NCBI GenBank assembly: GCA_963682055.1
Contig: OY821745.1
Coordinates: forward strand, 20,333,342-20,397,341
Length of the DNA: 64,000 bases
DNA from: Primula veris
Taxonomy: Eukaryota; Streptophyta; Magnoliopsida; Ericales; Primulaceae
Direction of reading: 5' to 3'
Shown here in pieces: positions 34,836-47,540 of the stretch. Positions within the stretch are counted from its first letter, which is position 1; every line of letters starts with the position of its first letter. Both the position numbers and the translations under genes were made by a program. Below the pieces are notes generated by a model. That model was given only the letters and a program-made list of their open reading frames with translations. It had not been told where the DNA came from and did no database searches.

Positions 34836-36079
34836 AAACAAATTTAGCATGCATCAATATTTATGAAGCTCGAATTTTATTTTGGTTGTACTTTCAAACA
34901 TGAAAAAAAATCTTATTGGTTTTAAACTTTAGTTGTTTGGTTAGAGCTTTTATACAACTAAAATTTATTAATATTTTTTGTAATATAATGTATTTATTTC
35001 TACTTGTCCAAAATAGTCTGTGACCAAGCGAACCGATGCGTATGACCAAAATAGTCCGTGACCAAGCGAACCGACGCGTATGACGCGTAGGTGGGAAAAA
35101 TTAGGGGGGTTTTAAAATTATTGCAATGTAGTATGTATAATTAAACAACCAATAAACATATATTTTTTAAAAACAAAAACACCCTTTTAAATATAAAAAA
35201 ATACTAAATGATTTCCTTTTACAACTTACTAACATTTTTAAATTAGATAACTAGCAAAAATTAGACACACTAAAAAATCTAAATTGTAATCATATAGAAT
35301 TAACAAAATGATTGAATAAAAGAATAGATAAAACTTACTCCGAAAGTATCTCAAGTTGTGTATCATGTAGGATTTACTTTTTTTTTAAGGTTAAATTTGA
35401 GTGTGGAATAGAGATAGAGTACGTAGTATGAAAGGTAGAAATGAATGGAGTAAGTGTGGGTTATTTATTGTTTAGAGTATAAGGGTTGGCTAGGTGGTAT
35501 AAGTTGTAGGGTGGACTTTTTGTACCGGTTTGTACCAACCGACCGATTTTCGAACCGAACCAAACAAATTGGTACCGAAACTTCGGTTTATCGACTTTTC
35601 GGTACGGTACGACCGAATCAAACTTTAAAATTCGGTTCGATTTCGGTATCTATTTCGTATGTTTTGTATAATATCGAACCGAACCAAACATTAAAATTAT
35701 AAAATATATAGAAATTTACAAAGTAATAACTTAGAAATAAATTTTCTTATAATTTAGTTTAATTTTTCTTATGACTTTTTTTTCTATTTACGAAGTCAAA
35801 TACAATAATTTCGTATTTTTCTATTTTTTTGTATTGATATATGGTCAAAAAAGTGGGTACCGTACGAAAACCACCCTTTTAACTTGGTCGCATTTCAAAA
35901 AGAAAAAGGATGAAACATGGAAATGATGCAGATCAATTAATTTAAGAAAGTAACATTCATAGTAGCAATTCACGTGAACAAACACGGTAAGACAAAAAAT
36001 ATGTGGGGGACAGCTCTGTTACGTAGTTTAAAGGTCCGGTATGGATTTTTTCTAAGTTATTTACTTCCTAAAAACAAGA
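34836..36079. other. AT-rich spacer with two small repeats
   Basis: Contains two tandem copies of a 37-base unit (CCAAAATAGTC-GTGACCAAG...) at about 35009-35083, ending near ACGCGTATGACGCG. A CGGTTCGGT/GAACCGAACC-rich stretch lies at 35520-35700; this low-complexity repeat is also seen at 7120-7300, 36880-37010 and 37440-37630. No gene is seen. Confidence 0.55.
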
Positions 36080-37004
36080 CACACTCCACTTTTTCCTTCT
36101 CTCTCTCCTTCTCTCACTTCCTTTGCTCTCTCTCACCTCCTCTTACTCTCTCTTTGATTTCTCTCCTCATCCTCCTCGCTCTCTTTGATCTATCATCATT
36201 GTTCTCTCTTTCTGATCTCTCTCTCTCCTCCTTCTCTTTTTTCGATATTTCTCTCCTTCTCTCTCTATCTCCGATCTCTTTTTTCGTTGGAGATTGAGAC
36301 GGATGCATCCGTCAGAGTGGACGACAAGAATGTAGAGAGAGGTTGAAAACTCGAATTTGATGCCGACAGAGATGTGGTCGCTGAAAGAGAGGTCCACGAC
36401 GACGACGTGAAAGTTCGAGATCGGAGGACGGGTAATGGTTGAATTTGTTAACTAGTGTATTAGCTTGAAAAATAAGTGTATGAACTCCGTGAATTAAGTG
36501 TATGAAGTTGAAAATTATGGATATGATTTATATAAATAAGTATATGAATTCTTTAAATTGGGGTATGCACTTTACGAATTAGGGTATGAATTTTTGAAAT
36601 AATGGTACGAACTTTTGTAATAATTGTACGAACTTTTAGAATAATAGAATAACGGGAAAAGGAAAATATGATTTTTGAAAGGGGAAAAAGTTTACCCGTA
36701 ACTATGATGCCGCCTACTTAATATGTATGGAACACGAATAAAAACACAAAAAGGAAGAAATTAAAGTATGATAATGTTATTAGTATTATGCTATTAAAGA
36801 GTGTTTCGAAAATGTAACTTCTAAACTTACCCTTGCAAAAGAAAAAAACGTTTTATAACATACTCACTAGGACGGGGTGAAAACACCAAAAGACCGAACC
36901 GAAAAAGACCGAAACTGAGAAGACCGAAAACCATTCGGTTCGCTTTACTATATAACCGAACCGAAAAAAGTCAAAAAGCCGAAATACCGAAATACCGAAA
37001 AAAT
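36080..37004. repeat. CT-rich repeat related to 6235-6666, then CCGAAC-rich repeat
   Basis: A TCTCTC tract is followed by GAGACGGATGCATCCGTC, TTGATGCCGACA and a run of diverged GTGTATGAA-TT units (36470-36650). A CCGAAAAAGACCG-rich stretch occupies 36880-37010. The long antisense Arg/Glu-rich frames here are simply translated CT repeat. No gene is seen. Confidence 0.55.
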
Positions 37005-39082
37005 CGAAAAATCCTCGATGACTATAGTAATTAATTAATATTATACCATACATGTACAAATTAATTTGTTCGGTTAAATAAAGTAACAAAGAAACGAAAT
37101 AAAAGACCAATATGACAAATAATTTTCAGGCTTTTTCCCCCTACAACAGCCGCTCTCATCGGTCATTTTATTTTTCTCTTTCTTTTACTCTCTGTGGTCT
37201 TTAATCTCTATACTACATGCGGCAAATGTTGAGAGTTATTTGAGTCATATTATCTTTACATCAACCCAATATTTTACATTCTTCCCAACCCTTTCTCTTT
37301 CTGACCCAAAGGTAAGAAACTTGATTTTTTCTATTTATCTAGTTCCAATTTCCAGCTACTGCAATTATAATACTTTCTTATATCATTTGTTATTTGCATT
37401 TTTATTTTTACAGAATTTTAAGAGGAGTAGATCATTGCAACTTCACCTGTAAAACAGAACCAAACCGGTACCGGAAAACCGAATCAGAACCGGTTTCGAC
37501 CGAACCGGACCGAAAATAAATCTGTCCGGTCCGGTTCGGTCCACATTTTTAGAAAACCGAAAATAACCAGACCGAAAATTAATCTTGGTTTCAGTGTCGG
37601 TTTTACCAATAACGAGACCGAACCCAACCCTAGTACTCACTATTAGAGAGGAAGAGGTATCATTTTGCATTTTTGGGTATTCGAATTCCGGATTGCGGAA
37701 TGTTGTTTGGTTTTTTAATCATCCAGACAAAATGAGTAATCCGGAACTTGTTGCTTGGATAGGTCCGTCGACGTTTCAAAAACTTGTTGCCTTTTGTTAT
37801 TATTTTATACAAAATATAACTAGCTGATGCATCCGAAGTTCTATCAAATGATCAAGGATAAACCATTCCGGAGAGAATATTGTGGTATACCAAATTCGTT
37901 ACAAATAGGAAAGAGCTTAGAGCATAGTTGTCTGGATGGGAAACGGAAGCGAGAATGAAACTAGAAACGTGAAACGTTTTAAACATGAAAAGATTCTAAA
38001 TTTTATACGTGAAATAATAGGAAACGTGAAACGATAAGCAAGAGACGGGAAACACGATTTATTAAGGAGGAAACAAGTTTTCGTTACTATAGTCTAGATA
38101 GTCTTTCAACTTGCGCCTTTTCTTCTTTTTCCTATTCAAGTTTTGACTTATGCTAACAAGTCTAGTATTATTAATAAACTAAAGTTTCCTTTTAAAATAG
38201 AATAAAAATCAGCTCTAATGTTCTTGGAGATTGAAATTACTTATTTTTCCGTTCTCCAATTTTATCATACTTACAGTCTTGTGCATCACAAGTTTAGAAG
38301 TTGTCGGAAACTTGCAAGGAGAGAGCCTCGAGATTGCAAAACCGACTATCATTTTTCTCGATGGAGGATCGCAGAATTCGAATATTGCTTCCTAATCAAT
38401 GAGCTAACAATTTCACCTTCTCATACTCTGGCATATTGCGACGAGGTTTAAGCACTTTCAAACGTTATTTGGTTGTTATTTTAAGGACTTATCTACAATG
38501 TCGGAGGCAACATTCTTTTTACATAAGAAACAAATACCAGAGTAGAAACTGAAACAAGCAAACCATGCCAGGAACAAAGAAGTGGGGAAAGCAAAACGTA
38601 ACTTCGCTAGAAACTTTTAGTACAGAACTTCTAAGAGTGTCAATGTCAACCACTTCAAAGATACTATAAAATATAAAAACGCAGAAAGGGTGAGGTTTCT
38701 GCTGCGTCAAGATCATCAAACAAAATTGCAACTGATCCAAACACCTCTTCCTTTTTACATGTCAACAGCAGCTCTACAACAATTTTAATAATCTAACATA
38801 CGACGCACCAAAAGAACAAACAAAAGATTGAGGTTAAGACAAAAAATACCAGCCTCTGAACAGGCTTCTAAATACTTCCGTTTTTATCGTCTTCCTTAAC
38901 TCATATACAATCAACTAGGAGTGCGCAACAAAATTTCTGTTACAGGTTCAATGTTGTACCTAATTGACTTCAAGTACATAATCCGGTCTGTATATTAGCT
39001 GATGCTGCAATAAGTTCCAAGTTTTTTTCTCTTTTGATGTCAATTCGATGAATAGAGCAGGAGGATGAAAAAAATGTTATGA
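37005..39082 (+). repeat. Segmental duplication unit 2, non-coding part
   Basis: Counterpart of 6667-9026 plus the DNA deleted there (38900-39728). It lies downstream of the OM64 stop codon at 39083, so the 3'UTR of OM64 is probably within the right-hand few hundred bases. Short shared open frames (37240-37452, 37585-37827, 38218-38451) show no recognisable domain. Confidence 0.75.
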
Positions 39083-42000
39083 TCAATTTAGAAGCTTTTT
39101 AATCCTCTTCTCAGCCAGGCCAGCAACTTTGTTTTGTGGTTCTAGGACGAGAGCATGCTTAAAATCTGTAGATTGATAGAGAGATGCTGATGAGAGAATA
39201 AGGGAGACAATACAAGATAAGTTGAGATTGGTGTATTTCTTTTAACCACCGTGACTTATAAACCTGGTGGGCGAGAATCATTTCAGATTTCTTTCATAAG
39301 TTTATTCCGTTGCTAAAGAGGTCCTAATTGTTTTTTATGTTTCCCAAATAATGGTCTGTTTCATCTTTGAGAGGATTAAATATATAAAACTTAACATGAT
39401 GCCGTCGTAAGATGTTTTGTATTTTGTCAAGAATTCATGGGTAGCGAGTTTGATGAATTGACAAAGGGAAAATTAGGCACCTATGACCAATACTTAATGT
39501 TGCACTGACATTTATTAGCATGTCAACACTGAAAAAAAAAATGTTCACTAACAATTTTTTAGGGAGTGAAGAGTAACAAAGTCTAAAAGTGGATAATCTC
39601 TTTAGTTTGCACTAACTAATTTCAAGATACAAAAAAAAGTTGTTGACTTTTAATGTGGTTAATTTTATAACACCTCTACACATGCCAGGTCAACTGCAAA
39701 GGCCACAAGTTTAAGAATGGTACAAAATATGCCTGAAGCTAATGAAATTTAATACCGCGTACCATATATTATATTATTTCATTCTTAAATACTACTAGAT
39801 TCTTAATTAAAATTTAGGTGAACAAATCTTTTGTTTTTCAAAGAAAGAAGCGAATGGTGCCTCCTAACATGTAAGAAGCCAGGGGGGTAATATTCACATA
39901 AGTGCTTACCAAGAAGTGCCTCTTTATAAGACAGGCGTGATTCTCTAGCTGCTCCTCGCCTCAAATATGCCTTCACATTCTGCAAATTATCAAGAAACTA
40001 TTAAGATAATTTTTTTATTTTTCTAATATTATAGATCATTAGCATTTAATCCTATGAAAAATGAAAAACTTTTTACCTTAAGCAATAAAAACATTAATTG
40101 TCTGTTCTTTCAGGTCTCATATTAGTTTCTAGAATAAGGCACCTTAACTGGGTCTTACCTGTTTATCAAGTGAGATTGCTTTATCACAATCTTCTTCTGC
40201 CTCCCGAAAACTGCATCAATTCAATCAATTCTATAATGAAACTTCCGGATGCAAAGCAACAAAGACGACAATCAGCAAAAAGACACAAAAGACGTACCAT
40301 GCTAGTTGTAAATAAGCAACAGCTCGGTTGCAATAGTATGTTGAGTTGACCTTGTTTAGTTTAATAGCTTCACTGTAGTAATTCACAGCCTTGTTCCATT
40401 GTTTCCCCTTATATGCTGCATTTCCCTGCGATTAAATTGTCAAACAGAAATTTGTCAGAGCAGCATATTGCTAGTCGCTTCTTCAAGTTAATAATTAAAA
40501 AAAACTTTAAATGTTTCATAAGTGGCCCAAAACAATGATATCAGGATCTGGATCCAACTCGATCAGTTCTAAGGAACCTGATAAAGAACAATAACAGAAC
40601 CCAGAGTTTGGTAACGCACCTTCTCTTTTAGCAGTTCAGCAGCATCCATGTCACCATTCATATCTGGTAATGGCGGCGAATTATCAGCATGGCTAACTTG
40701 TTCTTGAAAATAAGAATACACATCCAGAACAGTGTCTAGAAGAAATTTATCAGCTCCATGGCAAGCTATGAGAGATACAGAAATCGGAAAATCTTCATAT
40801 TCGCCTAGAGGAACGGTAACCTGCAATGTTGGATTAAACATTCAATCCATGAATTAGCAGGTCTTCAAGAAAAAGCAGAAATGGTTAAAAATAAGAAGTT
40901 CAATAAAAACATACCTGACAACAACCCGACATACTTGCAATGCTTTGCAAGGCAAATGCTCTATCATGGAACTCAGCAGTGTCTCGTTTCTTTGACTTGA
41001 GTTTCAGTGGAGGATCAGCAACTGTTGGAATTACAAGTAAACTATTGTCCTATGAAAACATAAAAGGAAAGAGGTGAATGAATCGAAAGAAGAAGAAATG
41101 TCCTGTCGCAAATTCATTTACAAGCTCATGCCCAACATGAATAAATAGCTAAGGATACCTTCAAAAGACTCTGGAGGGCTGCTCTCATTTCTGTTCTGGC
41201 TTTATACAAAATTTTGATGTTTTCATAATCAGCTTTAATAGCTGCACGAACACGATCAGAGACATCAGGTCCTAATTTGGGTTTTGCCGATTTCACCCAT
41301 TCTTCATGGTTCGTCTTGAACTCATATCTAAGCAAGCAGATCAGGGAATAGAGAAGCTAGTAAGAAAGATCCACTAATTAAATGAAAAGTTGCATACATT
41401 GAAATCGCTGAACAAACAAACTTTGAAAGAGCGTCTGAGTCAATGCATTTGGAGAAAGGCTTTTGAGAAAATCAAGTACTCAATTTATTAAAAAGATGAT
41501 CAACTACCTACCTCCACTTTCACTATCACTCGATTTCCAGTTTAAGCACAACCATTTTCTAAGTCATACTTTTAAGTAAACAATTTCCAAAACTTTGTAG
41601 TTTTTCACCAAGAATAATTTTCTTAATATATTATCAATGCCAAGTAAATTTTTTTTTAATGTTGTTATACCTCTGCAGTAAAATCATCACTGACGAAAGA
41701 GCTTTCAGGGTTGTTATCCCATTTTGCAGGCTGTCGGATTCTTCACAGAAATATTTTAGACTGGGGACATTTGACGCAATGTACTCACCGAAATTCATGT
41801 GTTTGGATAGCTGATCTGCATAATCATGAATTGAAAAGAATAAGTTAGAAATTAGTAACACAATTTCTGGACATTGTCCCATCACATTATAAAGAAAATA
41901 AAAACGTATGCGCAATAGTTTGAATTATCAGATAGCATACAGCCGGATAGCGTTTCAGTTGCTCTTTTCACGACATGTACCGTTTTGTGCTTAGGAACTT

Positions 42001-45000
42001 CTGAAAGCTGGAAAAGATCATCGGCTATTACTAAGCGCCTTATTTTCTTAGATGCCACCTGATTTAATTGAAGTAAAATGTGCCCAACACGATGCAAAAC
42101 AGACGGATCACGAGCAAATAATCCTGAAATCATTTCATGTTCATCATTATTGAAAATATAAATCAGACCAATGAAAGTCTTTAATGACTTGTAGAGCAGT
42201 TTACAAGGAATTGACTTCGATCAGCATAGTTGGTCAAAAGAGATAAACAGACGCATATCATTAAAACATCACACAAGGGAAAACCATAAAGTGGTAAAGA
42301 CATACCAACTGTGTCTAGACTTTGAGAATTCGGAAGGACCCCAATAGCACAAACAGCCCCATGAGATGGGCGAAATCCAAGGATGCCACAAAACGATGCT
42401 GGTATTCTCACACATCCAATTGTGTCGGTACCTGAAGCGTTGTTCATGTCATTGGTCAAATGCCATTATGAATGAGTAGTTTTCTTTAAAAAAGGACTGA
42501 ATATCAAAGAGGTAGAAAAAATCATGTCTGCATTGGGGACGTGCAGAATTACACTAAATAAAAAGAGGATCGCATATGTTATATCCACAAGAAATGAATT
42601 ACTACAGAATCAAATTGAGATGATAGAAGAACTAGTCAAGAAAAATCAACTCTGGTAATTACCGGACAAAACGAGACTTTAAACTAATTTACAATATCTG
42701 CAATGCAAAACAAAGAGCCCATACCAAGTGAAAAGTCGACAAGTTCAGATGAAACCGCCACGGCTGAACCGCTGGATGATCCCCCAGGAATATGAGATGG
42801 CATTTGCAGATTAATTGGAGTTCCATAGTGAACATTTTCTCCTGTTATCCTGAAATAACCACCAAAAATATTCATAGTAACTTTAAAGAAAAAAAACCTT
42901 TTTAAAAGAATACTTGAATGTATATATCCACGACAGTTGACAGGTAAATAGTATAACCTCAGTGATATATCTGAGCTAAAGTGATTGTGCTTATGTAGAC
43001 CTCGGCAGTGAACAAAATACGAAGACTAAACTGCCCAGCTGTTTAACTAACTAGATATTCATCTGTGTTTTTATTGGACCAGAACATGTGGATTCATCAA
43101 AGACTAAATTATTCACCAAATCGTACTCTATATTTGGACTACCTTCTTTATGAAAAAGCAATGAACAATCTAAAATAATGGTAAAAAATAGTTATTTTAG
43201 ATTCGGGAAAAATTCTTCCATGCCTTTTATGCAGTGTTTCAAAATTCCCCGCCTAGGCGCTAGGTCTTGGTCTACCCGCCTAGCGCCTAGGTGAAATTTT
43301 ATTATCAAAAAAACTAGGTAATTTTTTCCTTAATAGGAGTCAAATCCGGGTTGATCCGGGTCAACTTGGTCAAAATAGGTGAAATTTTATTATTAAAAAA
43401 CTGATAAAAGATTACTCAAAAATACATGGTGATTAGTCAAGATTTACACTTCAAATTTGACTTTAAATACATCATGAAACCTTAACTCGTATGACGTTTC
43501 GTACAATTATTGGGTTGTAAGAGAATAACTATGAGCTAATAGGCTTGAAATGTTCAATTTAACTTTGTAATCTTATTCACAATATGTATATTGTACAAAG
43601 GTCTAAGAAAATGAATAAAAATGTGAAAATAAGGTCTTGTCGCCTAGTGCCCGCCTAGACGCCTAGGTCCCAGCTCACCGCCTAGATCCCGCCTAGTGCC
43701 ATTTGAAACCTTGGTTTTATCTATCCCCTGATAATTGAGAGAGAAAATATACCCGAAGGCCAGTTCATCCATGACAGTTTTTCCAACACAAGTTGCTCCA
43801 TTTTTTAGCAAAGCCGTCACAACCACAGCAGTCTTCACAGCGGCTTCATGGGTCTTCTTCCAGTGTGGGCTCCCGAATCCAGTCACATAATCTTTTAAAT
43901 CAAACCTGAAATATAGATAATAATAAATAATTGACAGACCACATCTCTATTGGTCAACACCAATTGCAATCCCTAGTTTTAAATATTTTTGAATTTCTGA
44001 AAGAAAATGTTCTTTGGATGTTTTGGCAAAAACATTTTATTTTTTTAGAAATTTGTCTATGACATTGTTTGAAACTGAAAAGTTCTTAATTTCTCGAACA
44101 TCAAGATTGGCAATTCTCCGAAAACCCGTTGATTTTGAGAAGTTTCAGCTTGTTGTACATTATGAAACATTTTGACATTGATAAAGAGACACACGTTAAA
44201 GAGTAAGGATTCCTGTAGGATTTTACTCTTGGATAGTTTATCTCGGCATAAATATTTGAACATAAACTTATTTGATTTCCATTATCACTATCTACTTTAT
44301 TCTCAATTTGACACTATTAGAAAATGAATTAGCAAACCAACAAGATCTTAGTTACAGGTAAACTTGCGTAAAAGAGAAGGTTAACTTGCTGATTTTAAGA
44401 TTGAATCTAGTTTTTTGTTTTGCTTATTAGTTGCAATGCATTTGGTAGACCAACTGAAATGTTAAGCATCATTTTATTTCTAGCCTCAAAAGCTAAAAAG
44501 TTCTAAATTAAATAAGTATAAAAAGAAATTAATTACTAATAAGAAAACATATTTGCTTAAAAGCAGCAGCCAACTCGTAAACTTCCAGTTAGTTACTTCC
44601 TAAGTTTATGACTATAAAGTGAAGGGACTATTAAAAACTTGTTCATTCGCTTCCAAATATGTGTTCTGAGGGATCTTTTGGTTATAAGCTTTTGTGCACT
44701 TGATTGACAAGCTAAAAAGATTGGCCCTTTTTCTTTTCCGAACACCGAAAAGTTAGAAATTAAGGTAGGTCAACAAAAAATTCCCATCCTTAAATCAGCC
44801 AAGTTACTTGCTTAATAGCTAAGAGCCGAAATCAAACAACCCATGTATGGTTTCTAGTTACTCATCAGGCATATGTCCAGAAAGATCAGAGACTGTATCA
44901 AGGGAAAGAATCAATACACAATATTGACAACTAAAGTTACAAACAATATATCAGCCATTTATTACATGCTGAGAGCCTGAGACCGGTGGAGATTTTGGAA

Positions 45001-47155
45001 TTTGATCTTCGCTCTTGAGATAAATGTAATCCCAATGCTCAGATATTGTGTCGAACTTAAAAATATCAGCATATATGTATTTACTAATCCTTCCTCCTGA
45101 ATCAAAAGTGATCTTCCGAAATTCTTCATTAGATTTTGTTAGAGTTGTCGGTTTTTAAATAAAAACTCAAACTTAATTTTTTTCAGCTAAATAAGCAAAG
45201 GAATTCAATTTTTTTTTTTGGAAACAGACAGATAACTTGCGTGAAAAACTTATCTGGTTAGCATTGAAGATGAAAATCAAATGTACCGTATCATTTAAAC
45301 AAAGTAAAAATAAGTAATTGAGCTCAGAAGCTGCAACCTAACCAAACAAGGCCCTGGTGAAAACATTATACATTTCCTTAATGGTGAAAGTTAACGCAAC
45401 TTACTGGCAATTGAACATAAAAGAGTTTCGATTCCTTAATTTCAAAGACACAACAAATAAAAATATTCCTGTTTTTTCTGTAGATCTTTCAGCTAAATTA
45501 CCATAAATAACATTTTACATCCTTCATTTTGGAGCCAAATAAAGATAACAAAAGAGACAGCTCTGAAACAAATAAGTGGTGTTTTAAAATTTTAAGAAAA
45601 AATCTAGCTTCATTGAGCTTAAAGATTCCAGCCTTTCCAAGACAAATAACTCCATATTGAGATAATAAACCAAAAACAGTCTCGCTTATAAGCTATGTTT
45701 TTTTTTTCTTACAAGACACCACCTTAAAATTGAAATTACGTGTATTGAAAAAGTGAGATGTTTTAACCTCTATTAACTTAGATTTTTCCGGAAAAAATGA
45801 AATCCGGCTTACTTGCTTCAAAAACAGTCTAGAAGCAAACAAGCCCGATTTTTTTTTTTAAAAGCAACCTAGGTTCATTTCATCAAGCCTAAGCTTTAAA
45901 TATTCTCCAGTACAAAACCTTGAATTCTAAGATGGAATCTACTATTTATCAGAACCGCGCTTATACAACTAGCCGAATTTTTAAATCTGAGAAGAATTTA
46001 AGTTGGTTGAGCTTAAAACTTCTAAAACATTTTCAGGACAAATAATTAAAACCGTAAGATGGAGTATATTTTAAGCAAAATACGGTACCTTCTGATCTGT
46101 AAACAAAACCAAGGTGTTAATTTACTATGGAAAAAAAAATGATAACATATATATCCTTGAATACTAAGTGGAATCTGCTCTTTATCAAAACCGCGCTTAT
46201 AAAATTAACCGAATTTGTAACTTTTAGAAGAAATCTAAGTTGGCTGAGCTTATAACTTCCAACACCTTTTCAGGACAAATAATTAAAACTGTAGGAAGGA
46301 GTATATTTTAAGCAAAGTATGTTACCTTCTCATGTAAATAAAAACCAAGGGGTTAATCATTATTACTATAATGAAAAAACAGAAATGATAGTAAATAAGA
46401 AAGCTACTAACATACATATCCTTGACCACGCTTATACAATTAGCCGAATTTCTTAAGTTTTAGAAGAAATCTAATTTCGTTGAGCTTAAGATTTCCAACT
46501 CTTTTCCAGGACAAATAACTAAAACTGTAAACATAACTTTTAATACTTTTAAGCAAAATATGTCATAATCTGGTCTGTAAACAAAACCAAGGGGTTAATT
46601 GTTATAATAAAAGCCAAAAATGAGGTTAGTAAACAAAAACCAAGGGGCTAATCATTATAATCAAAATAAAATATAAAAAAATGATAGTATTAAACAAGAA
46701 ATCAAACATACACATCCCTGACAGCAAAAGTAAGACCGGAACAAAACCTTGAATTCTAAGATGGAATCTGCTATTTTAAAAGAGCGCGCTTATACAATTA
46801 GCCGATTTATTTCAAATATCAGAAGAAATCTAAGTTGGTTGAGCTTAAAACTCACCTTTCCGGAACAAAAAATCAGTATTATTAAAACAAAAAACAGAAA
46901 ACGATAGTAAAAAAAAACATACACATCCTTTATGGCAAAAGTGAGTCCGGAAAGTGGCAGCTTAGCAGCAGGCGGAGGCGGCTGAGGGAACGGAACAATC
47001 TCGAACCTTTCGACAAAAGCCCCAAAATCTTCCCTCTCTAGCTCTATTCGGCTCCGGCGACGAGTCTCGGCTAGGATCAGGACTCCGGCGACTCCGACCC
47101 CGATCAGGATCCATACCTTTGGGTTTGATGTTGTGATCTTACTTAAAGTGGACAT
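39083..47155 (-). CDS. OM64: OM64, mitochondrial outer-membrane amidase-like TPR protein (13 exons)
   Basis: Exons from the start codon: 46923-47155, 43753-43905, 42725-42849, 42306-42431, 41941-42123, 41671-41815, 41159-41327, 40915-41049, 40620-40820, 40298-40425, 40159-40210, 39910-39979, 39083-39165. They total 1803 nt (600 residues), all GT-AG with matching phases and no stop. The N-terminal anchor is VWILIGVGVAGVLILAE (14-30). The amidase-like domain (about 66-480) keeps Lys76 (FAIKD) and the PGGSSSGSA loop (150-158), but has Cys177 where active amidases have the nucleophilic Ser (GTDTIGCVR). The C-terminal TPR region (about 491-600) begins GNAAYKGKQWNKAVNYYSEA and contains NVKAYLRRG. 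Family knowledge: OM64 is the mitochondrial relative of chloroplast Toc64 and docks chaperone-bound preproteins through its TPRs. The N-terminal and TPR sequences favour OM64 over Toc64. Intron 1 is 3.0 kb and repeat-filled. Confidence 0.95.
43231..43713. mobile_element. Non-autonomous hAT-like element in OM64 intron 2
   Basis: The left end GCAGTGTTTCAAAA and the right end TTTGAAACCTT are inverted repeats. Both subterminal regions are packed with CGCCTAG/CCTAGGCG boxes. The flanks CCTTTTAT and GGTTTTAT look like a mutated 8-base target duplication. The pseudogene copy has lost this region, so its presence there cannot be judged. No ORF is present. Confidence 0.65.
44166..46800 (+). repeat. 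Segmental duplication unit 2, OM64 intron 1 part
   Basis: Counterpart of 19985-22796. All of it lies within OM64 intron 1 (43906-46922). The intact copy continues rightward from 46800 into exon 1, which unit 1 lacks. Confidence 0.88.
45905..46922 (-). repeat. Diverged tandem array abutting OM64 exon 1
   Basis: Same units as 21670-22796. Near 46707-46742 the minus strand reads GTTCCGGTCTTACTTTTGCT and then GGGATGT/GTATG, closely matching the real exon 1 end and donor (CCGGACTCACTTTTGCC, then GGATGT/GTATG at 46921-46945). The array therefore includes copies of the exon-intron boundary. Confidence 0.75.
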
Positions 47156-47400
47156 GATTTTTAATAGGGTTTTGTATATATATATATATATATATGTATA
47201 GAGGGAGGGGGTTTTTAGAGAGATAGAGAGAGAGAGTTGGGGAGGGTTTAAGGAAATGTAGAGAGGGAGGGAGGGAGGGTTTTAGAGAGAGAGAGAGAGA
47301 GAGAGGGGTATCTTGCGCTAGGGGTTGGGAGAGTGGTCAACACTTGCGCACTAGCGCGTTTTTTATATTTACCCATTGAGAAAGTGAGAGCATATATATT
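47156..47400 (-). promoter_or_regulatory. OM64 leader and promoter region
   Basis: Directly upstream of the start codon the minus strand is rich in CTCTCT/CCCTCC tracts (plus-strand GAGAGA and GGGAGGGAGG, 47200-47305) with a (TA)n run at 47177-47195. Such CT-rich leaders are common in housekeeping plant genes. No definite TATA box can be assigned. Confidence 0.4.
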
Positions 47401-47540
47401 CGCGATTACTTGTGACACTTCAAAATAAAAGTTAAAATTGTCATTTCATCCTACACTAGTATTCATGGGTCGGACATTACAATTTCATGTCGACCTCATG
47501 TTTCAATAGGTGCAAAACGTAATTTGGGTGTAAGTCGGTC

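Noticed and set aside
34175..34903. Plus-strand ORFs in the family C solo LTR (also 56394-56896)
   Set aside because: They are not conserved as coding between the two LTR copies and run across LTR promoter sequence.
36114..36397. Arg/Glu/Lys-rich minus-strand frames
   Set aside because: They translate a CT/GA microsatellite-rich repeat.
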